From assembly GCA_950295325.1 (NCBI GenBank), contig OX485806.1:47365169-47425168 (forward strand): 60,000 nucleotides of DNA, given 5' to 3'. The DNA comes from Polytrichum commune (Eukaryota > Streptophyta > Polytrichopsida > Polytrichales > Polytrichaceae). The translations under genes were made by a program, and so were the position numbers. Below, one piece after another: positions 33,029 through 46,480 of this stretch. The notes beneath the pieces are model-generated. The model ran no database searches. It worked only from the letters and a program-made list of their open reading frames with translations, and was not told the origin of the DNA. Numbering within the stretch: position 1 is the first letter of the stretch; every line of letters begins with the position of its first letter.

Positions 33029-33950
33029 ATAAAAAGAAAGTGTCCATTACAACTAACGGTGTGAAAATGCATAATTACATCTTTTATGGTTGTCGACCAA
33101 AAGGTCATGGTTGTCCAAAGATGCAACAAAAAACCATCAATTGATTATCAAAATGATTTAATTATGCATAAGTTGCAATGGCCAACTTGCAACGGATGGT
33201 CATAATGAAGACATATTATTCTTATGACATGGAAGTCATTATTTTTGTTATAAGATTTTATTATGTGGTGTTTATGTGTTTTGTAATATAATCCTCAAGC
33301 AATAGGTAGTATAAAATTGTGTTTGCAATAGTTTGTGTGGATATAGGTTATTTTTATTACCTAACAAGAATATAAAATACAATAAATTGCATTGGAATGG
33401 GAGAAATAAATGTTGATAGGGTGCAAAGGAATAGGTCATTTCAAATAATTAAGTTATCGTAAGGAATCTTGAAGTAAAATCTTAGAAGTAAATTGAACCT
33501 CAACAAATACCCTCCACCACATGTGGTGCAAAAAACCGTATACAATATCTTACCCCTAATACAACCATGATAGGTTCATAGAATGGGTTTTCCATCGTGC
33601 TATCCTTCCACCTTCATTGATCACCCTTAAATCAATGATGGCATCATGTGACCTATTTTTGTCCACCTTTTAACACTGTTCTAGAGACATGGTCGTCATA
33701 CTTGCCTATCTTCAGTTTTTTTGAAATCAACCATGCAAAATTTTGTCATGGTCTTGAATGTGATGTTCTATTTCATGTTGAAGAAATATACATACATATT
33801 TTTATTCATCCAATGAAGATTTATTCTTATTTCTCAAGTTTTTTTGTCCTAGGAAAAATATGGCCTTAGCTATCGTGGCTCTCATGGAGGCTCTGCTTAT
33901 GTTGTATTCAATTCTCCTATATTATTTTTCATCTACATTCACCAATTGTT
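33029..33950. other. AT-rich DNA, no supported gene
   Basis: An open frame at 33648-33869 (plus) has no recognisable domain. It may be the antisense of further decayed gypsy pol, since a minus-strand gypsy RT lies just to the right, but I could not align it. Confidence 0.45.
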
Positions 33951-36330
33951 TATCTAGGACGATGTTGCCAATCTTCTTGACAATTATGACCTTGTGTTTT
34001 TTGCACTTATGAATATAGTTTAAGGTTGATTTTACCAACCACATGCCCTAAACCATGACATTCTATTTTTTAATTCTCACATTTAGACATTTAAGCATCC
34101 AAATTATTTTCATAAAGAAATTGGCATTTTTTACATTTGTCCCACATATTTCTTGTTTACTTTGGAGAACACTAACATATCGTAAAGATATACCAACATA
34201 AATGTTTGAAGGTAATAAGAAATTTTCATAACACCTTGAAAATTATTTAGTGCATCAATCAAAATCTTAAACCGATAATGACCAAAAGGACTACAAAAAT
34301 ATTTTATTTGATGAACATAGACACAAAACATTTTTGCATATGCAAATTTGACTAAATAAATCATCTTTACAAGATAAAGGATAGGAATTTTTTACCATTT
34401 GTTTATTCAATGCACAATATTCCATCACCATCTTCAACCCTCCATTTTTTTGACAAACAATATAGGTGCTCCATTTGAAAAAACCCTTTGGTTCAATCCA
34501 TCATTTTACTAAACATCTTTTAATTTGTCTTATAGCCTCTTTATATCCCAAATACCAAATATATATATAAGCCTTAAAGGTGGTTTGCTACCAACCTCAA
34601 GGGGTATGGTATGGAGCATTATCTCTTTGGAGGTAGTCCCTTTTGTAAAGGTCAAAAAAATATTTGTATCTCTCTAATAACATATTTATTAATTTCCATT
34701 TCAATTCATAAATTTGACTCAAATGAATTAAAAATGAGTTACAAATTTTTCTAAGTGTTTTTTAATTGCATTGTAGATCGGCTCTTGGATGAAGTGTTTT
34801 GGTTTGTAGATGGTATTTTAGATACAACAGATTTCTTCTTACCTTATTGTAGGACATAAACCTTCGTCTCATAGGCTATGTGTGTTTTGTATTTGAGCAA
34901 CCAATCATCTTTCAAAATCAAATCTATCTTTTTTTAATAAATTTGGTGATCAATGAAGAAATTTAGCCTTGATACTTTTGGATTTTGGCACAAACATTTA
35001 CTTGACATCTAGTCTACTCGCCTTACTATCACTTTATATTATTTTCTATCAAATGTACACCAAAATCCTTGCAAATAACAAAATTAAAAAAAATACATGT
35101 TGTTGTTGTATGAATTAAGACATTGGTTTTTATAACCGACAATCTTTGCAAAACATGGCATGGTTAGTTTATTTCCATTGTGAGTTGCAAATATCATAAT
35201 ACACTTGCAAAGTCTTAGGTTTGTTCACAAAAGTCACTTGAATTTCAAACAACAACTATATAGGTAGCAAGATTTAGCTCACATCTTTGTTTTCTTTTCT
35301 TCAACTACAAAACAAACAATAGCCATATATTTTTGGAGAGAGTTTTTTATTTTATAATCTCTTAGATAATCAAAGCTAGTGCAAAATGATTTCACTAGCA
35401 AAGAATTGCAAGGAACCACAATGTGGATCCAACAACATATTAAGTGAGAATCTCTAATAATTAGAGTTGTCGTCTTTCTTAACATCATGATATGTGATAA
35501 AAAAATAATAATAAAAGGCGTCCCTATCTTAGTTTCACGCAAAATTACCAATGTTTATTTATAGAATATTCTCTATCATCACCACCAACAATTAGTTTAC
35601 CATTCAATTGTTGGTGTTGTAAAATCCTTCATTCTTTTGTTTTTGGCAACATAAATCTTGGTGCCTTAGTTATTATTAAGTTTTTTTTTCCAAATATCCT
35701 TTTTCCTTTCAAGAGTAGCATTTATCTTTGCATTTGAATGTTGTTACTTGGGTAGAAGAACGATACAATCATAATACAACTACATGAACCCTTTTTATTT
35801 TTTTTCTTTTTTGTCCATGTTACTGATGAGTCCACACTTGCCATGAAAAATACCTCTTGATAATGGTAATTTCTTATCCTCTTGGGAAATTTTGGAGAGG
35901 GAGAATCCATTGAGACTGCAAATGTAACCAATTGCTTAAGCAATTTTCAACCTCCATCATTGCCTTAAGGATCAATCACCACTTGCAAGCATATATTTAG
36001 CTCAACACCCTCCATGATGTGAGAAATTTTATCTCCAATGGAAAATGGTAATGTAATTAGCTTTGCACACAAATTCTAGAAATCATGGGCATAGGACTCA
36101 ATTAAGCCTTTCTACACCAATTATTTTAGTTTATTGTATCCATATTGCCATATGTGATGATCATAAAGTATTTGAGACAATTCCATACTATAAAATCAAT
36201 ACCAACATTTTTTATTATTTGTTTGCTATGCTCTCAACCTTTAGCCACTTGTGCTCCAAATAGGTGATTTTTATTCTCCATTGGTTCTCATCTGGAACGT
36301 CCACTCCATGCAATTAGCATTTCATGGCAT
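33951..36330 (-). pseudogene. pol: Third gypsy element: gag to RT, strongly decayed
   Basis: On the minus strand, a Gag-like part lies at about 36330-35900, with a recognisable helical segment near 36010-35930. A broken zinc knuckle (CYS, stop, KEKGYLEKK) is at about 35730-35690. A 'DWLLKYKTHIAYE' protease-to-RT linker is at about 34915-34870. The RT begins HTIPLEVGSKPP (about 34620) and continues through 'APILFVKK' to PFGHYRFKILIDAL (about 34295) and VYLYDMLVFSK (about 34180). The catalytic YLDD-type box reads YLYDM, so one aspartate is lost. A thumb region with MSKCE and GLGHVVGKINLKL is at about 34075-34020. Very AT-rich; stops are frequent. No LTRs were identified. Confidence 0.8.
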
Positions 36331-37119
36331 CCAACAAAGCTTTAACACTGCATAGCCCAATGTTTAAAATGGTTACGGCTACAACAACTTGATTCTCTAG
36401 GCTCCAAATGATAACCACCAAAACCTTCTGACATGATGTTTTGTCTTAGTTTTAACCACTATATTGGTATCTTTAAAATTAAGCATATTTGTCTATTTTG
36501 TGATTGCAATGAGGGTTTGATGTGCTTATGGGTGATACTACCCAGATCTATTGACCAATGGAAAAGGCACATGCATTCTCACCCTATCATTACCATAGAA
36601 TTATTTCCAAAACCGTATATCTTTTGAATTTTGTTTTACTTGACATGTGCATTCTTTGCCATAAATCCTTTGAAGTTTACATCATGAAACACCATTTTCC
36701 TTTATAACTGCCTACAAATTCTACCCAAATATTACTTACTTGAGGCACGACATCCTCTAGTTGCATTTGGCAACAATCCACTATAAGCACCTCATAAACA
36801 TGGCATCATAATCTAGTATTTTAATCCTTCCATATGATCAAACATAATTTAGAAACTCTCCATGTCAACTCCAATTGCATACATTTCATCAAACACCCAC
36901 AAACACCTTAAAATATATATATATTTGTATTTTAATTGTCTAGGTAAGACTATCATTATGGACTTTGAGTAGTTTTTTCTTGTCATTATAGTATTCATGG
37001 TTCCCAAGCCACTATGCATCCCATGTTTTGAGTTAGTTGTGCTGACGTTGCTCTTAAAAACAAAGTAACTACCCACAAGATTGGCGAAATGGATGGACTA
37101 TTCTACTGCCTTCAAGCAA
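36331..37119. other. AT-rich DNA, no supported gene
   Basis: No domain, LTR end or RNA gene is recognised. It may hold the unrecognised 5' part of the minus-strand gypsy element. Confidence 0.45.
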
Positions 37120-38310
37120 TGACCTTCTAAGACCTAAAATCGTATAAATGCATTCCATTTATCCATGCCTCACATTAATCTGTACATTACATTCATCCAA
37201 ACAAACATTTGAATTCATCTTAAGCCCAATATTTCATCCCATACAAAATCACTCTTCATCCACCCTAAAATATTCTAGCTTCACTTATAATTCATCCATC
37301 TTTACCACGATGGGGGTTATTTGATGTACCTAATTTCCATGGAATTTCATACCAGCCAAATGTGTTGGGTTGGCCGAGTAGTATGAATATTGAATGTTAA
37401 GCCATCAATTTGAGAAGTAATACCCGGATTGGTGACCTTTTGCCACTATCCAACACAACAACCCAATCAAGACTAAAGCTAGATCTTTATCCTAATATGT
37501 AACTTAATCTGTAACTTAATTTCTAAATTTACCTCATGCCTCTAAACTTTTAGAAATTAGAAGCCAAAGCAAACATAAACTTGTAGAAATCAAATTTTAA
37601 CGCAACTAGGCAACAATACAACATGAAAAAACAATCGACTTCAGTTTTCACCCCGACAACCACACATTCACACATAGTTTGCAATAACAATACACGTCCA
37701 TAGAATCTTTATCTACCATGGTTAAAAAAAACCCTTTATTCAATCAACAATAAGATTTGAAATTTTTTTTGTTTAAGATCCATATTCCTATCTTTCTTAG
37801 AACCTTGCGCATGTACCTACATGGAGAAGGAGTGTGGGGGGGGGGGGGGGAGGGAATAAAGAATGTCCTAATCACGAGTGAAAATGAGGACGAGAGTCGC
37901 GTTAACCTTCACGAACTACCCCTCTCCATCCATAAAGCCTTATTTACCGTAGATCTAGCCATACCTATATCTAGTGAATAACATCTATGGTCCACTCTAC
38001 CCTACCTATCATTCTTTAAACCCCTAAATTCAATGATTTTTGTTTTTCACCCTTTTGATCCAACGGCCTCCATTCGCTTATGCCTTCATATGCTCGCCGA
38101 CGTGCCGGTCTTTGTATATTATTTGATTTCTTACTAAAAAATATTAATCTAATTCCTAATAATTAGTTTCAATTCTTATTAATTTGTGAGCCTTATTCCA
38201 ACTCACGAGTGGTTTGGGTGGCTCAGATTAGTCACAAAATTTCTAAGTTTTTGAGACATAAAATTATCCTTACCAATTCGAACAAAACCACCAATTAGAT
38301 GTTGCTTATT
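37120..38310 (+). repeat. Dispersed repeat family D, copy 2 (uninterrupted)
   Basis: This is the longest uninterrupted copy of the family seen at 7690-8297 plus 11086-11560 and, inverted, at 40060-40600. It shows the arrangement before the GC-rich LTR inserted in copy 1. A poly-G run lies at about 37837-37851, close to the point that corresponds to the insertion site in copy 1. The class of repeat is unknown; it has no coding capacity. Confidence 0.8.
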
Positions 38311-40059
38311 TTTTAATTTGGATCTTGTAAAAGTGATCTAATTATTTACTAATTGTCATAAAGATGGCAAAATTCTTAATGGTAGGTGGTTTATTACATG
38401 TGTGGCAACACATAGGTAGATAAAATCCACCAATGCACAATGCACTTGATGGATACATGGTGATCGTAATAACTAAAATGGATGCAAGCTTGTATTATGT
38501 TTTGTAAAGAAGAATGCACGTCACTAATGAGAGCGTGGCACCAAAAAAAACACATTCATGACAAATTATTATTCATCATCATTATTTTTTTCTCCAAGCA
38601 TAATTGTCGTTTCATGTACATGTACATGCCAACATGGTTTAATGTAGTATTGTGCCATTATTTGCCAAATGAATAATAATTTTTTTGACAAATCCATCAA
38701 CGAGAATGGTGGTTATATTGCCAAAATTATTTTATTAAGAAACTTTGATTCCCAATTGAATTTTGAAAACTCTTATAGTGTCAACTTATAAATTGGTAAG
38801 GAACTCAAGTAAGATAATTTGCAAATAAAGACAAAGGTACCTTACAAGGTAACAATATAAAATTACATGATTGAAAATGATGGTAGTGTTTTTATATTTT
38901 TGAAACATACAACACACATATGAAAAATAGGTGTATTGTGATTATAATATACACACCAAAGAATTTAAATGAGATTTTACAGAAATGAATAGGTGGTCCA
39001 CCAGAAAAATGTAGTCATTATACAATTGGATAATATTCCATATACAAAGAAAAAATTGTTAATAAAATAAATGAAGGGATTTTGCCTAAATGGGAAACCT
39101 ATACATCTTGATATCATGGACACTTATTTTTGTGGGTCAAATAAAATATTAAAAAATTGTTGTTAATGCAAAAGGGGATATAAGCAATGCGGTAAAACTT
39201 TGCATTTGGATAACAAAGATGAGCTTGAAGTGTTTGTGATTTCTCCAATATTTCTCCTACCAACAATTCACAAGGTCTAGGATGGAGCTGACATTTGTAT
39301 GTGTTGCAAAGTGTGCATGTATAGATGCCACCAAAATTTTGTAACTTGGAATAAAGAAGGGGGAAGGGTGAGCAAAAGAAAATAACGTTCATACATGATG
39401 GATGGAAATCGATCAACCCTAAATGTATATCCGTTAACCCACAAGTCAAGTGGAAAGGTGGTGTGGATTTGGACAAAGGATATTTTGCAAATGAGTTATG
39501 AAAGTTTTAGAAGGATGTGTGCTAGGTAACATTTGGAGAGTTTTACCATTTCTTTCTTGGTAATATGTGTTTTGGGAATGGGGTTTGAAGGTATTTTTTG
39601 GGCCATGTAATATTGGTGCTAGAACAATGACATGCAGTGATGGTGTCGAGATGATGACTTGTTGGTGAGTGAATGTAATTTATGTTTTCCATAAGGTGAA
39701 TAGTCTATCATGAAGATATTATATTAATGTCAAGGTAGGTTTTTGAAGTGCACATATGTAGTAAGGGCATATGAAGTTGGGATCATATATAGTTGGAGTT
39801 GTTTATTATATGGTCATTGTCCTCATAGTTGCCAAAAAAACAGTTGTTTAATTTTACTATTTCTCAAAGTGTGGGTAGCCTAATCATTTATTGATGTAGT
39901 TGGTGTACTAGGCTATGGTATTTTATAATGTTTTGTGAAATGTGGATTATAAGTTTGATATGTAAAGGATTTTGGTATGTATTGGAGGTGGGAATATGCA
40001 AGGATAGGCGTTCAAAGGTGGCATGGAAGGAGTGCGTGAATGGGGTCGTTTGAAATTGG
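38311..40059. other. AT-rich DNA with unrecognised ORF fragments
   Basis: The longest frames are 39114-39476 (minus, 120 codons, cysteine-containing) and a plus frame over about 39130-39500 whose end is protein-like (INPKCISVNPQVKWKGG). Neither matches a family I know. It may be a decayed transposon protein. Confidence 0.35.
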
Positions 40060-40600
40060 GGACAAAGAAGGAGTGTGAGCCATCCAAAATGCTTGATATT
40101 TGAGTTAAAGCCCACGGTTTAGTAAAAAAATGAATTTTTAGGAATTAGATTAATATTATAAAATTAAACAAAACACAAAGACCCGGCATGGCATTGAGTG
40201 GATGAAAGTATGAGTGGAGGACGGCATATGCGGGAAAAAACCTCCAACGGATGAAGGTTGAGCGGATGGAAACCATTGGATAGAGAGGACGGCAAACAAA
40301 GACCATTGGATATAAAGGTTTAATAAAAAAATAGCTAAGGTAGAGACAACTATAAATGCTAATCATTAAATATAGGAACCATTAGTTCTACAACCGATAA
40401 GGCTTTGTGGCTGGAAAGGGGTGGATTGCAAAGGTTCGCGGCTTCAAAAATTGTTTTGGATCTAGACAAATAATTCATAATAACATGGTTCGTAAATGGA
40501 CTTGGAAAACAATTAGCCAAATATGTGGCATTACTACCCAATGACGACTTAGCCACAATGAAGGCACCAACTTGTAAGGTTGAGATAAACAAACTAAAGA
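40060..40600 (-). repeat. Dispersed repeat family D, copy 3 (partial, inverted)
   Basis: The reverse complement aligns with 37900-38230: 'aacctt..c.a.ccacccctttccagccacaaagcctta', 'tttatagttgtctctacctta', 'atccaatgg' words, 'gtctttgt' and 'attaatctaattcctaa.aatt'. It lies just before the plus-strand gypsy relic. Confidence 0.75.
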
Positions 40601-40679
40601 AAGAAAAATGAGAAAATAAAATAATACAAACAAAAATAGCAAGGAGTAGGATAGCAACGATAGGAGGGGGAAGAAAAAA

Positions 40680-43600
40680 ATGATATTAAAGAAAAAAATC
40701 AAGGCTCTAAGAGAAGAACTAAAAGAATTTGCTCCATGCTACTTGCAATATCAAATGCGGGTAGTGTGCCACAACCCTAAACACTATGTGCAAGATTGTG
40801 AATTGAAACAATACACTCATTGTTATAGCGTCACCCACAATCCTCATGAATGTGTATATGATATTTATGAGGCTCAATGACCGAGAGAGAGAAAATATGG
40901 TATGAAACATATACAACTTTAGCTAAACAACAACATAATGAAATAATCTTCTAAAATGAAAGAATTAGAGGATGTACGTCCAGAACCTCTTCAGGCATTA
41001 GAATATAGGAGGGATGAAAAACCTACATACCAAAAAAAAATTTACAAACAAGAGGTGGGAGGCCCTTATTGTGAAGCCTTCGGCTCACGCCGCATCGGCA
41101 AAGGGGCTAGGGGATGGGCAGAATAACACCGAGCCGGTGGAAAACGAGGGCCGAAGAGGGAGAGACGACGTGTGGAGGAGCCTGAGGTGAAATAATGAGG
41201 TGCCAACAAAGTGACCAAGGGCCAGTGGGCAACCAAGGAACCGGGAACATGATTGGGAACTCGATCGGGAACGCATAGCACTTACAAGAACAAGCGTAGG
41301 AACGCATATGGTCGCCCAAACAATGCTAGGATAGTTACAAATTAATGAACACCTAACTATTTTCTGGGGATGAAGATATAGATGAAGGAACGAGCCCTAA
41401 AGGGTTGACAATTTCTTTGGATGGACACAACTATTTCAATTGTTTTTAATGGATGTAACCAATTTTGGATGAATGGAATTATAAAGGATGCGACTGAATC
41501 CCATGGCACATCTAGGTAAATAGTTAAATGCACCAAATGTATTCCATATGCATATTTATTTATAGAAAGTGATTATTGCTATTAATAGATAATCTTGGAC
41601 TGAATTAAACAATAGTTACATACATCGTTGAAAATACCAAAATCACACATCTGGCAAAAGCGGAAAGAAACCTAACCGCCACATCAAAGAAATGGAAATT
41701 ACTACGTCTTATTTAAAGGGGCACAAAGGGGGCCTAAAAGAGCTCATTTTACATCGATTATTTTACGTGAGTGTTGCAAAGCTTATCAGAAATGCAAGAC
41801 TTACCGCAAAATCTACCTGGAGGGCAAGACTTATTGCGATGCCTATCGGTGCGAAAGGCTTGCCGTAAGGCCTATCGAGCACATAAGGCTTAGAAATTTT
41901 GAAAAAAAAATTAATAGCCAAAATTTGAGAAGGCTTGAAGAACTTTTGAAAAAAATACTGAAAATTTCCAACAAGGTCTAGAACCGTTGGACGAAAAAAA
42001 AAACCTAGAGACTAAGAAATTTTGTGACCCTTAGAAACTAAGGAAGTTCCCAACCTTTCGAGACTAAAGGATATTCGAGACCTTTGAAAAAACTAAGGGT
42101 TTTTAAGAACCGCGAGAGACAAAGGGATTCAAGACCCTTGAGACTAAGGAACATAAAGGATTTAGGCTCGGCCGACCTGAAGACCCTTAGGGACGAAGAG
42201 ATTTAAAAACTTAGAAAATTACTAGGGCATGAGGACTCTCAGACTAAGAAGATTGGTCGGAGCGTGAACACCCCAAGGCTTTAGTGGGAAAACCATCAAA
42301 GATGGGAAACTTGAAGATATTCATGGGGTTGAGACTCAAAGAGGAATTCTTGGTCAATTTATCAAAGCACATAGTTGAACACCTGAGATGCGAAGGTTGA
42401 AGCTAGGGGTACTTACTTACCGAAACCCTTGAGCATTTTTTGGAATTGCAGTTCTGTGTTAAGTATTGAGTGATGGGAGAGGTATAAATCAACAGACACG
42501 GAATCATTAAGAAAGGGAAGACGAAGAAGGGTTGCCAAGTGGACTACATCAACCATCGGTGCACAATCAAGCACAAATTAAGATTTCACTTCATCACATC
42601 AAGAAATTGAATTTTGGATAATAATAAGAAATATGTGTAGAAAGTATGAGAACATTGACCATGTGGAGTACTATAATGTAAACGTAACTGACAAAGAATA
42701 TGGACCAAATGGTTTGATAAAAGATTTCAAGAGATCGGTATGTACTTAATGAATGATGAAATGAATGAGAAATGACTATGAATTGAGGAAGAGGCTACGA
42801 TATACAAGAGTTTTTTGAAGCTCCAACCCATAATTAAGGTAGATTTATCTAGACTAAAGGAGGTGTACAAAGTAGGATGCTATGTCGTAATTCCTAGAGA
42901 ATAGGCAAATAGACAATTGCATACCTTTGAACATGAAGAAAAGAACAAGATGACCAAAAATAAACCTAAGAAGAACAGGATGCAACCAAAAATCCTAGAC
43001 CTTTGAAGATGACTAAGAATGAAAAAACAAACATGGAAGAAAAACCGATATATCTTGGTCAATTCTACAAAATGAAAGAGGAAGAAATTAAGATTCATAG
43101 GATTCCAACTTTAAAAGCGTTGAAAGGAAAGAAAATTGCAAGATGGACAATCAAAGATGATGAGATGATAAATTATTTAAACTTAGGTCTTGAAAAAAAT
43201 CCGAATATGGTGAGAATAGAAAAAAATGTAGAAGAAAATATGAAAAATTGGTAGAACTCTATAAAAACCACAAAGATGCATTCGCATGGACGTATGAAGA
43301 TATACAAGGGATACCCTAGCACATTTGTAAGCATATATCAAAATTAAGCCCAACGCTAAGCCAAGCAAACATAAATAAATTTTGGATGAATCTGACCTAT
43401 GCGGCTCAAATTTTTAAAAAATTGACAAATTGGTGAAAACAAGATTTGTATATCTAGTGGATAGATTCGACTAGCTATCACCAATAATTATAGTACCACA
43501 AAAAATGGAAAGCTAAGAGTATGTGAGGACTACCATAAGCTTAATGTGATGACCAAGTTTTATCCATTTCCATTATCATTCACGAGGTCCACATTAGAGG

Positions 43601-43700
43601 CGGTAGCCATGCATGAAATTTATTCCCTTATGGATGGATTCAACGACTACAACCATATTTGGATAGCACTAGAAGATCAACTCAATGCGGTTGACCAACC
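40680..43700 (+). pseudogene. Fourth gypsy element: nucleocapsid to start of RT, decayed
   Basis: A two-knuckle nucleocapsid is at about 40766-40852. The first knuckle has lost its second cysteine and the second reads YTHCYSVTHNPHEC, with Tyr for the first Cys. A long degenerate stretch follows, including a less AT-rich patch at 41060-41340. The open frame 43003-43254 (EKPIYLGQFYKMKEEE) fits the region between protease and RT. The RT start is clear after frameshifts: 'KDAFAWTYED'-type sequence near 43270, then LSPIIIVPQKM, GKLRVCEDYHKLN and PFPLSFTRSTLE (about 43465-43600), then SLMDGFNDYNHIWIALEDQ (43624-43680). The RT catalytic core and everything after it are missing. Confidence 0.75.
42000..42235 (+). 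repeat. Degenerate short tandem repeat, 'gaccttgagactaagg' type
   Basis: The words 'gaccctt', 'gagacta' and 'aagg' recur about every 30-35 bases with variation. It lies within the fourth gypsy relic, between nucleocapsid and RT. Confidence 0.5.
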
Positions 43701-43825
43701 CTCAACATGAAGTGGCTCATTGTATTCACCACAGATGCGATATTGGCCCTTGTGGCCATCATTGCATAGATGAGAGATCCTAGCCTAGCCTTCTATGGAA
43801 CACCTTTGTTTTTTTTTGCACATTC

Positions 43826-44100
43826 CTAAATTTTTCATCCGAATTTAGATTTTGCATTTGAAAAAATTCCAATTTGTTTTCATTCCTCATTGTTGAAAAA
43901 CTTGAGGACCTCCTCAATGTAGCTCCTTTGGTTCATGGTGATGGTATAGGATTTTTTAATCCTCTCAAATTCCACTTCTAGGCAATATTGCAATTCTATG
44001 TGGTCGCTCATGTCAAATTCTATCTTGAGCTCTGATTTGGGCCACATCAATTGGGTTCCATTTCTTGCCAATATAATCAATCCATTCTCCAACCAAAACC
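43826..44100 (-). pseudogene. Copia RT fragment
   Basis: The minus-strand frame 44092-43880 contains KSELKIEFDMSDHIELQYCL and ITMNQRSYIEEVLKFF, which are typical copia RT segments just after the catalytic centre. Nothing of the rest of the element is nearby. It directly abuts the plus-strand gypsy RT fragment. Confidence 0.85.
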
Positions 44101-44159
44101 CTTAAAATTTAAGTAAGAATTCAAATAATAAGATAAGAGAAAAACAATTTTTGATATTT

Positions 44160-45431
44160 TGCCAACCACTCCACCCAAATGGATGCCATGATGGCACCTC
44201 AAGGATTGCCAATTGTCATCCCACCTAACTTACCAACTCACCTACCATAATTTTTGGCTTCCTCCACCAAATTTTTTTAAACACATCAAGCGGTATATCA
44301 AGACATTCATCACCAATGTCATTCCCGAGGGCACATACTATTTATTGTGGTTTGCCACCATGATAGAGGGCCCGACATACGAGTGGTATTGCTCACATGT
44401 ATCCAACACCATTGGTGATTGGCCCACAATTCAAGCGGTTTTCCTTTGTCAATTTTGGCATTAGACGGGTCAACAAAGGGCACTAGTTGCATCTACATGT
44501 ATGCGTTAAGGCCTGATCGAGGATATCTCATCTTACATCCATACATTTCAAACGATAATTACACAATTCATAGAGACGACATGTAGGATGATACCATCTG
44601 CTACCATTTCATCCAAAGCTTCAACAAAAACCATTCCATGCAAAAGATATTGAATTTTAATTTGATCACCTTGATTGAAACTAAAATGGCCGCATGACAT
44701 GTAAAAACCATACACAAAAAAAAATGTGAAATCTTACAATTGCCCCAATCCCTACATTTTTTTCCTGCACAATATGTGCCTCCAACATGAGATAGTCCCA
44801 AGCTTAAGGATACCCTTCATGGCCACCGCCCTTAGAAATACTCCCCACATCCCATCATGATTCATCTACAATTGGTAAGATGGCCAAGTTGAGAAGAAGG
44901 TCACTCAAACCAATGTGGATCTTAAAGAGGATGTTATGAAGACTCTTAAGACCATGATGAAGGAATTGACCATGGCCATCAATGCCAAATCACAAGCGCC
45001 ACATGTAGGATCTTCTAATAAGACGGGGAATTATTCATCAAACATTTGGTATACGATATGCATTGAATATGGCCATAGTGAATTTTTTTGCCAAACCCTA
45101 AGGAACCCCATGCCAATGGTCCATCCTATAAGTCGTTTTCAAAATGATCCTCCATTATAACCAACCCATCAGCCCCCACTAGGCATTCTTTGCTCTGCAA
45201 GCAATTCAATGCACCCAATAGGTCATGACATTTGTTGGGTTGAATAGGGGGTGACATGTGCCAATTGTAGAGGAAACCACTAGATTGATAGATGTAGGCG
45301 GCCAAATGAAGATCAAAGCCAAGGTAACTTTGACAACAATTTGCATTTGCAAAGCAATTTTTTTTATGATAGGCCAATGCAAAGGTTCCAACCCAACCAA
45401 CCCCCAATTCTCTCCAAAACCAAAGTCAATG
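44160..45431 (+). pseudogene. gag: Fifth gypsy element: Gag, decayed; same family as 28.1-29.3 kb
   Basis: The sequence begins with MDAMMAPQGLPIVIPP and continues with a capsid part (44213-44464: LLWFATMIEGPTYEWY). It then runs through several frames to VMKTLKTMMKELTMAINA (about 44933-44990) and a zinc knuckle YTICIEYGHSEFFC (about 45050-45091), whose first cysteine is Tyr. These segments match the minus-strand Gag at 28.1-29.3 kb in order. It ends where an antisense R-family LTR (copy E) begins. Confidence 0.85.
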
Positions 45432-46480
45432 TCACCATAAGCTACGTTGTCGCGCACCTCTCCATGAGGAGTGCCCGAAACACCATGGGCACAAGGGGGA
45501 CCCCGGAGTGACACCCGGGACTTGTGGCGCCGTTGGTGAGAGGGCCCAAGTGATCCTAGTGTGGGTGAGGGCCCCGGGCGTTGGGAACGCCTCCCACCCA
45601 CGAAGATTAGGAGGCACAAGGGTAAGGCCATGAGTTATGCGTAGCTCATGGCGTGGTGATTCTAGAAAGCTCAAGAACACCTCAATCGGAGGTGTGAGCT
45701 AGGAGTTATGGCCATTTGAGTGGGGCGCTGTCCCGGGACAGTGCCCTGGTACAGCAGTGCCTGGGAGTGATTCCCGGGACTGCCAAGGTTCAAACAGGCA
45801 TAACTTCCTCAAGACTTGCTCAAATGGAGCAAGTGAGGAGTCCATCGGCATCTACGTGAAGCATAGATGAACATGGAGTGGTTGGTTGTTATGATCAGAC
45901 ATCATACAAGGAAGTTATGATGGTCTGAAGCTGCTGGAGGGTTCTAGGCCCAGCAGCTAAAGGAAAATGTCCACTTGGCCCCAACTCTTGGTAGAGAGAC
46001 AAGATGTTGGTTGACGGTGGGGTAGGGGCCCCGCGTGAAGTCCTAGAGGCTTATACGGGTGAGGTGGTGTGGCCTCACCCACCCGAGGCCGAACGGCAAG
46101 GCCTCCATGGGGTTTGGCCTATTGTGAGGCCATAGTTGCCTAGTATGCTTCGGGTTGTTGTAGTGTTGCTCCGGCAACGCGATGATCAACATAGGATTGG
46201 ACTTCCATGGATGGAAGTCCACATTGGGGAAATGGGTTACCGATTAAGGGGTGAGTCCCGAAAGCAAAGTAGGAGGGTTGGTTCCCTCCTATGAACTATT
46301 GGTCCGGGGTAAGAGGAGCTATCCATTAGCATGGCGGAATGCGAAGGGTTAGCGCTCGTAACCTTTGCTAGGAACGAAAATTGGCAAGATTATTAAGGGA
46401 CCTAGCAAGGGTTGTGACATACGTAGTGTTCATGGCCTTACCCCCGCGTGACTCCTAAGTCTTTGTAGGTGGGAGACGTC
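45432..46480 (-). mobile_element. R-family LTR fragment E, split by LTR B
   Basis: When LTR B (45448-46419) and one TSD are removed, the two flanks join to a stretch (45432-45447 plus 46425-46480) that aligns with the antisense of an R-family LTR, matching copy C around 49587-49660. So LTR B inserted into an older, opposite-orientation copy of its own family. Only about 70 bp of E remain. Confidence 0.75.
45448..46419 (+). mobile_element. R-family LTR, copy B, full length (972 bp), TSD tacgt
   Basis: It begins TGTCGCGCACC and ends GTTGTGACA and is flanked by exact tacgt duplications (45443-45447, 46420-46424). It is the best-preserved member, with a relatively high GC content. Minus-strand open frames at 45206-45680 are without recognisable domain. 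It is a solo LTR. Confidence 0.92.

Noticed and set aside
37837-37851. Poly-G run as a G-quadruplex regulator
   Set aside because: It is a single homopolymer in a non-coding repeat; similar runs occur by slippage and may be sequencing artefacts.
45206-45680. Minus-strand ORFs of 82-141 codons in LTR B
   Set aside because: They overlap in different frames within a GC-rich LTR and have no recognisable domain; the same strand of copies A and C does not keep them.
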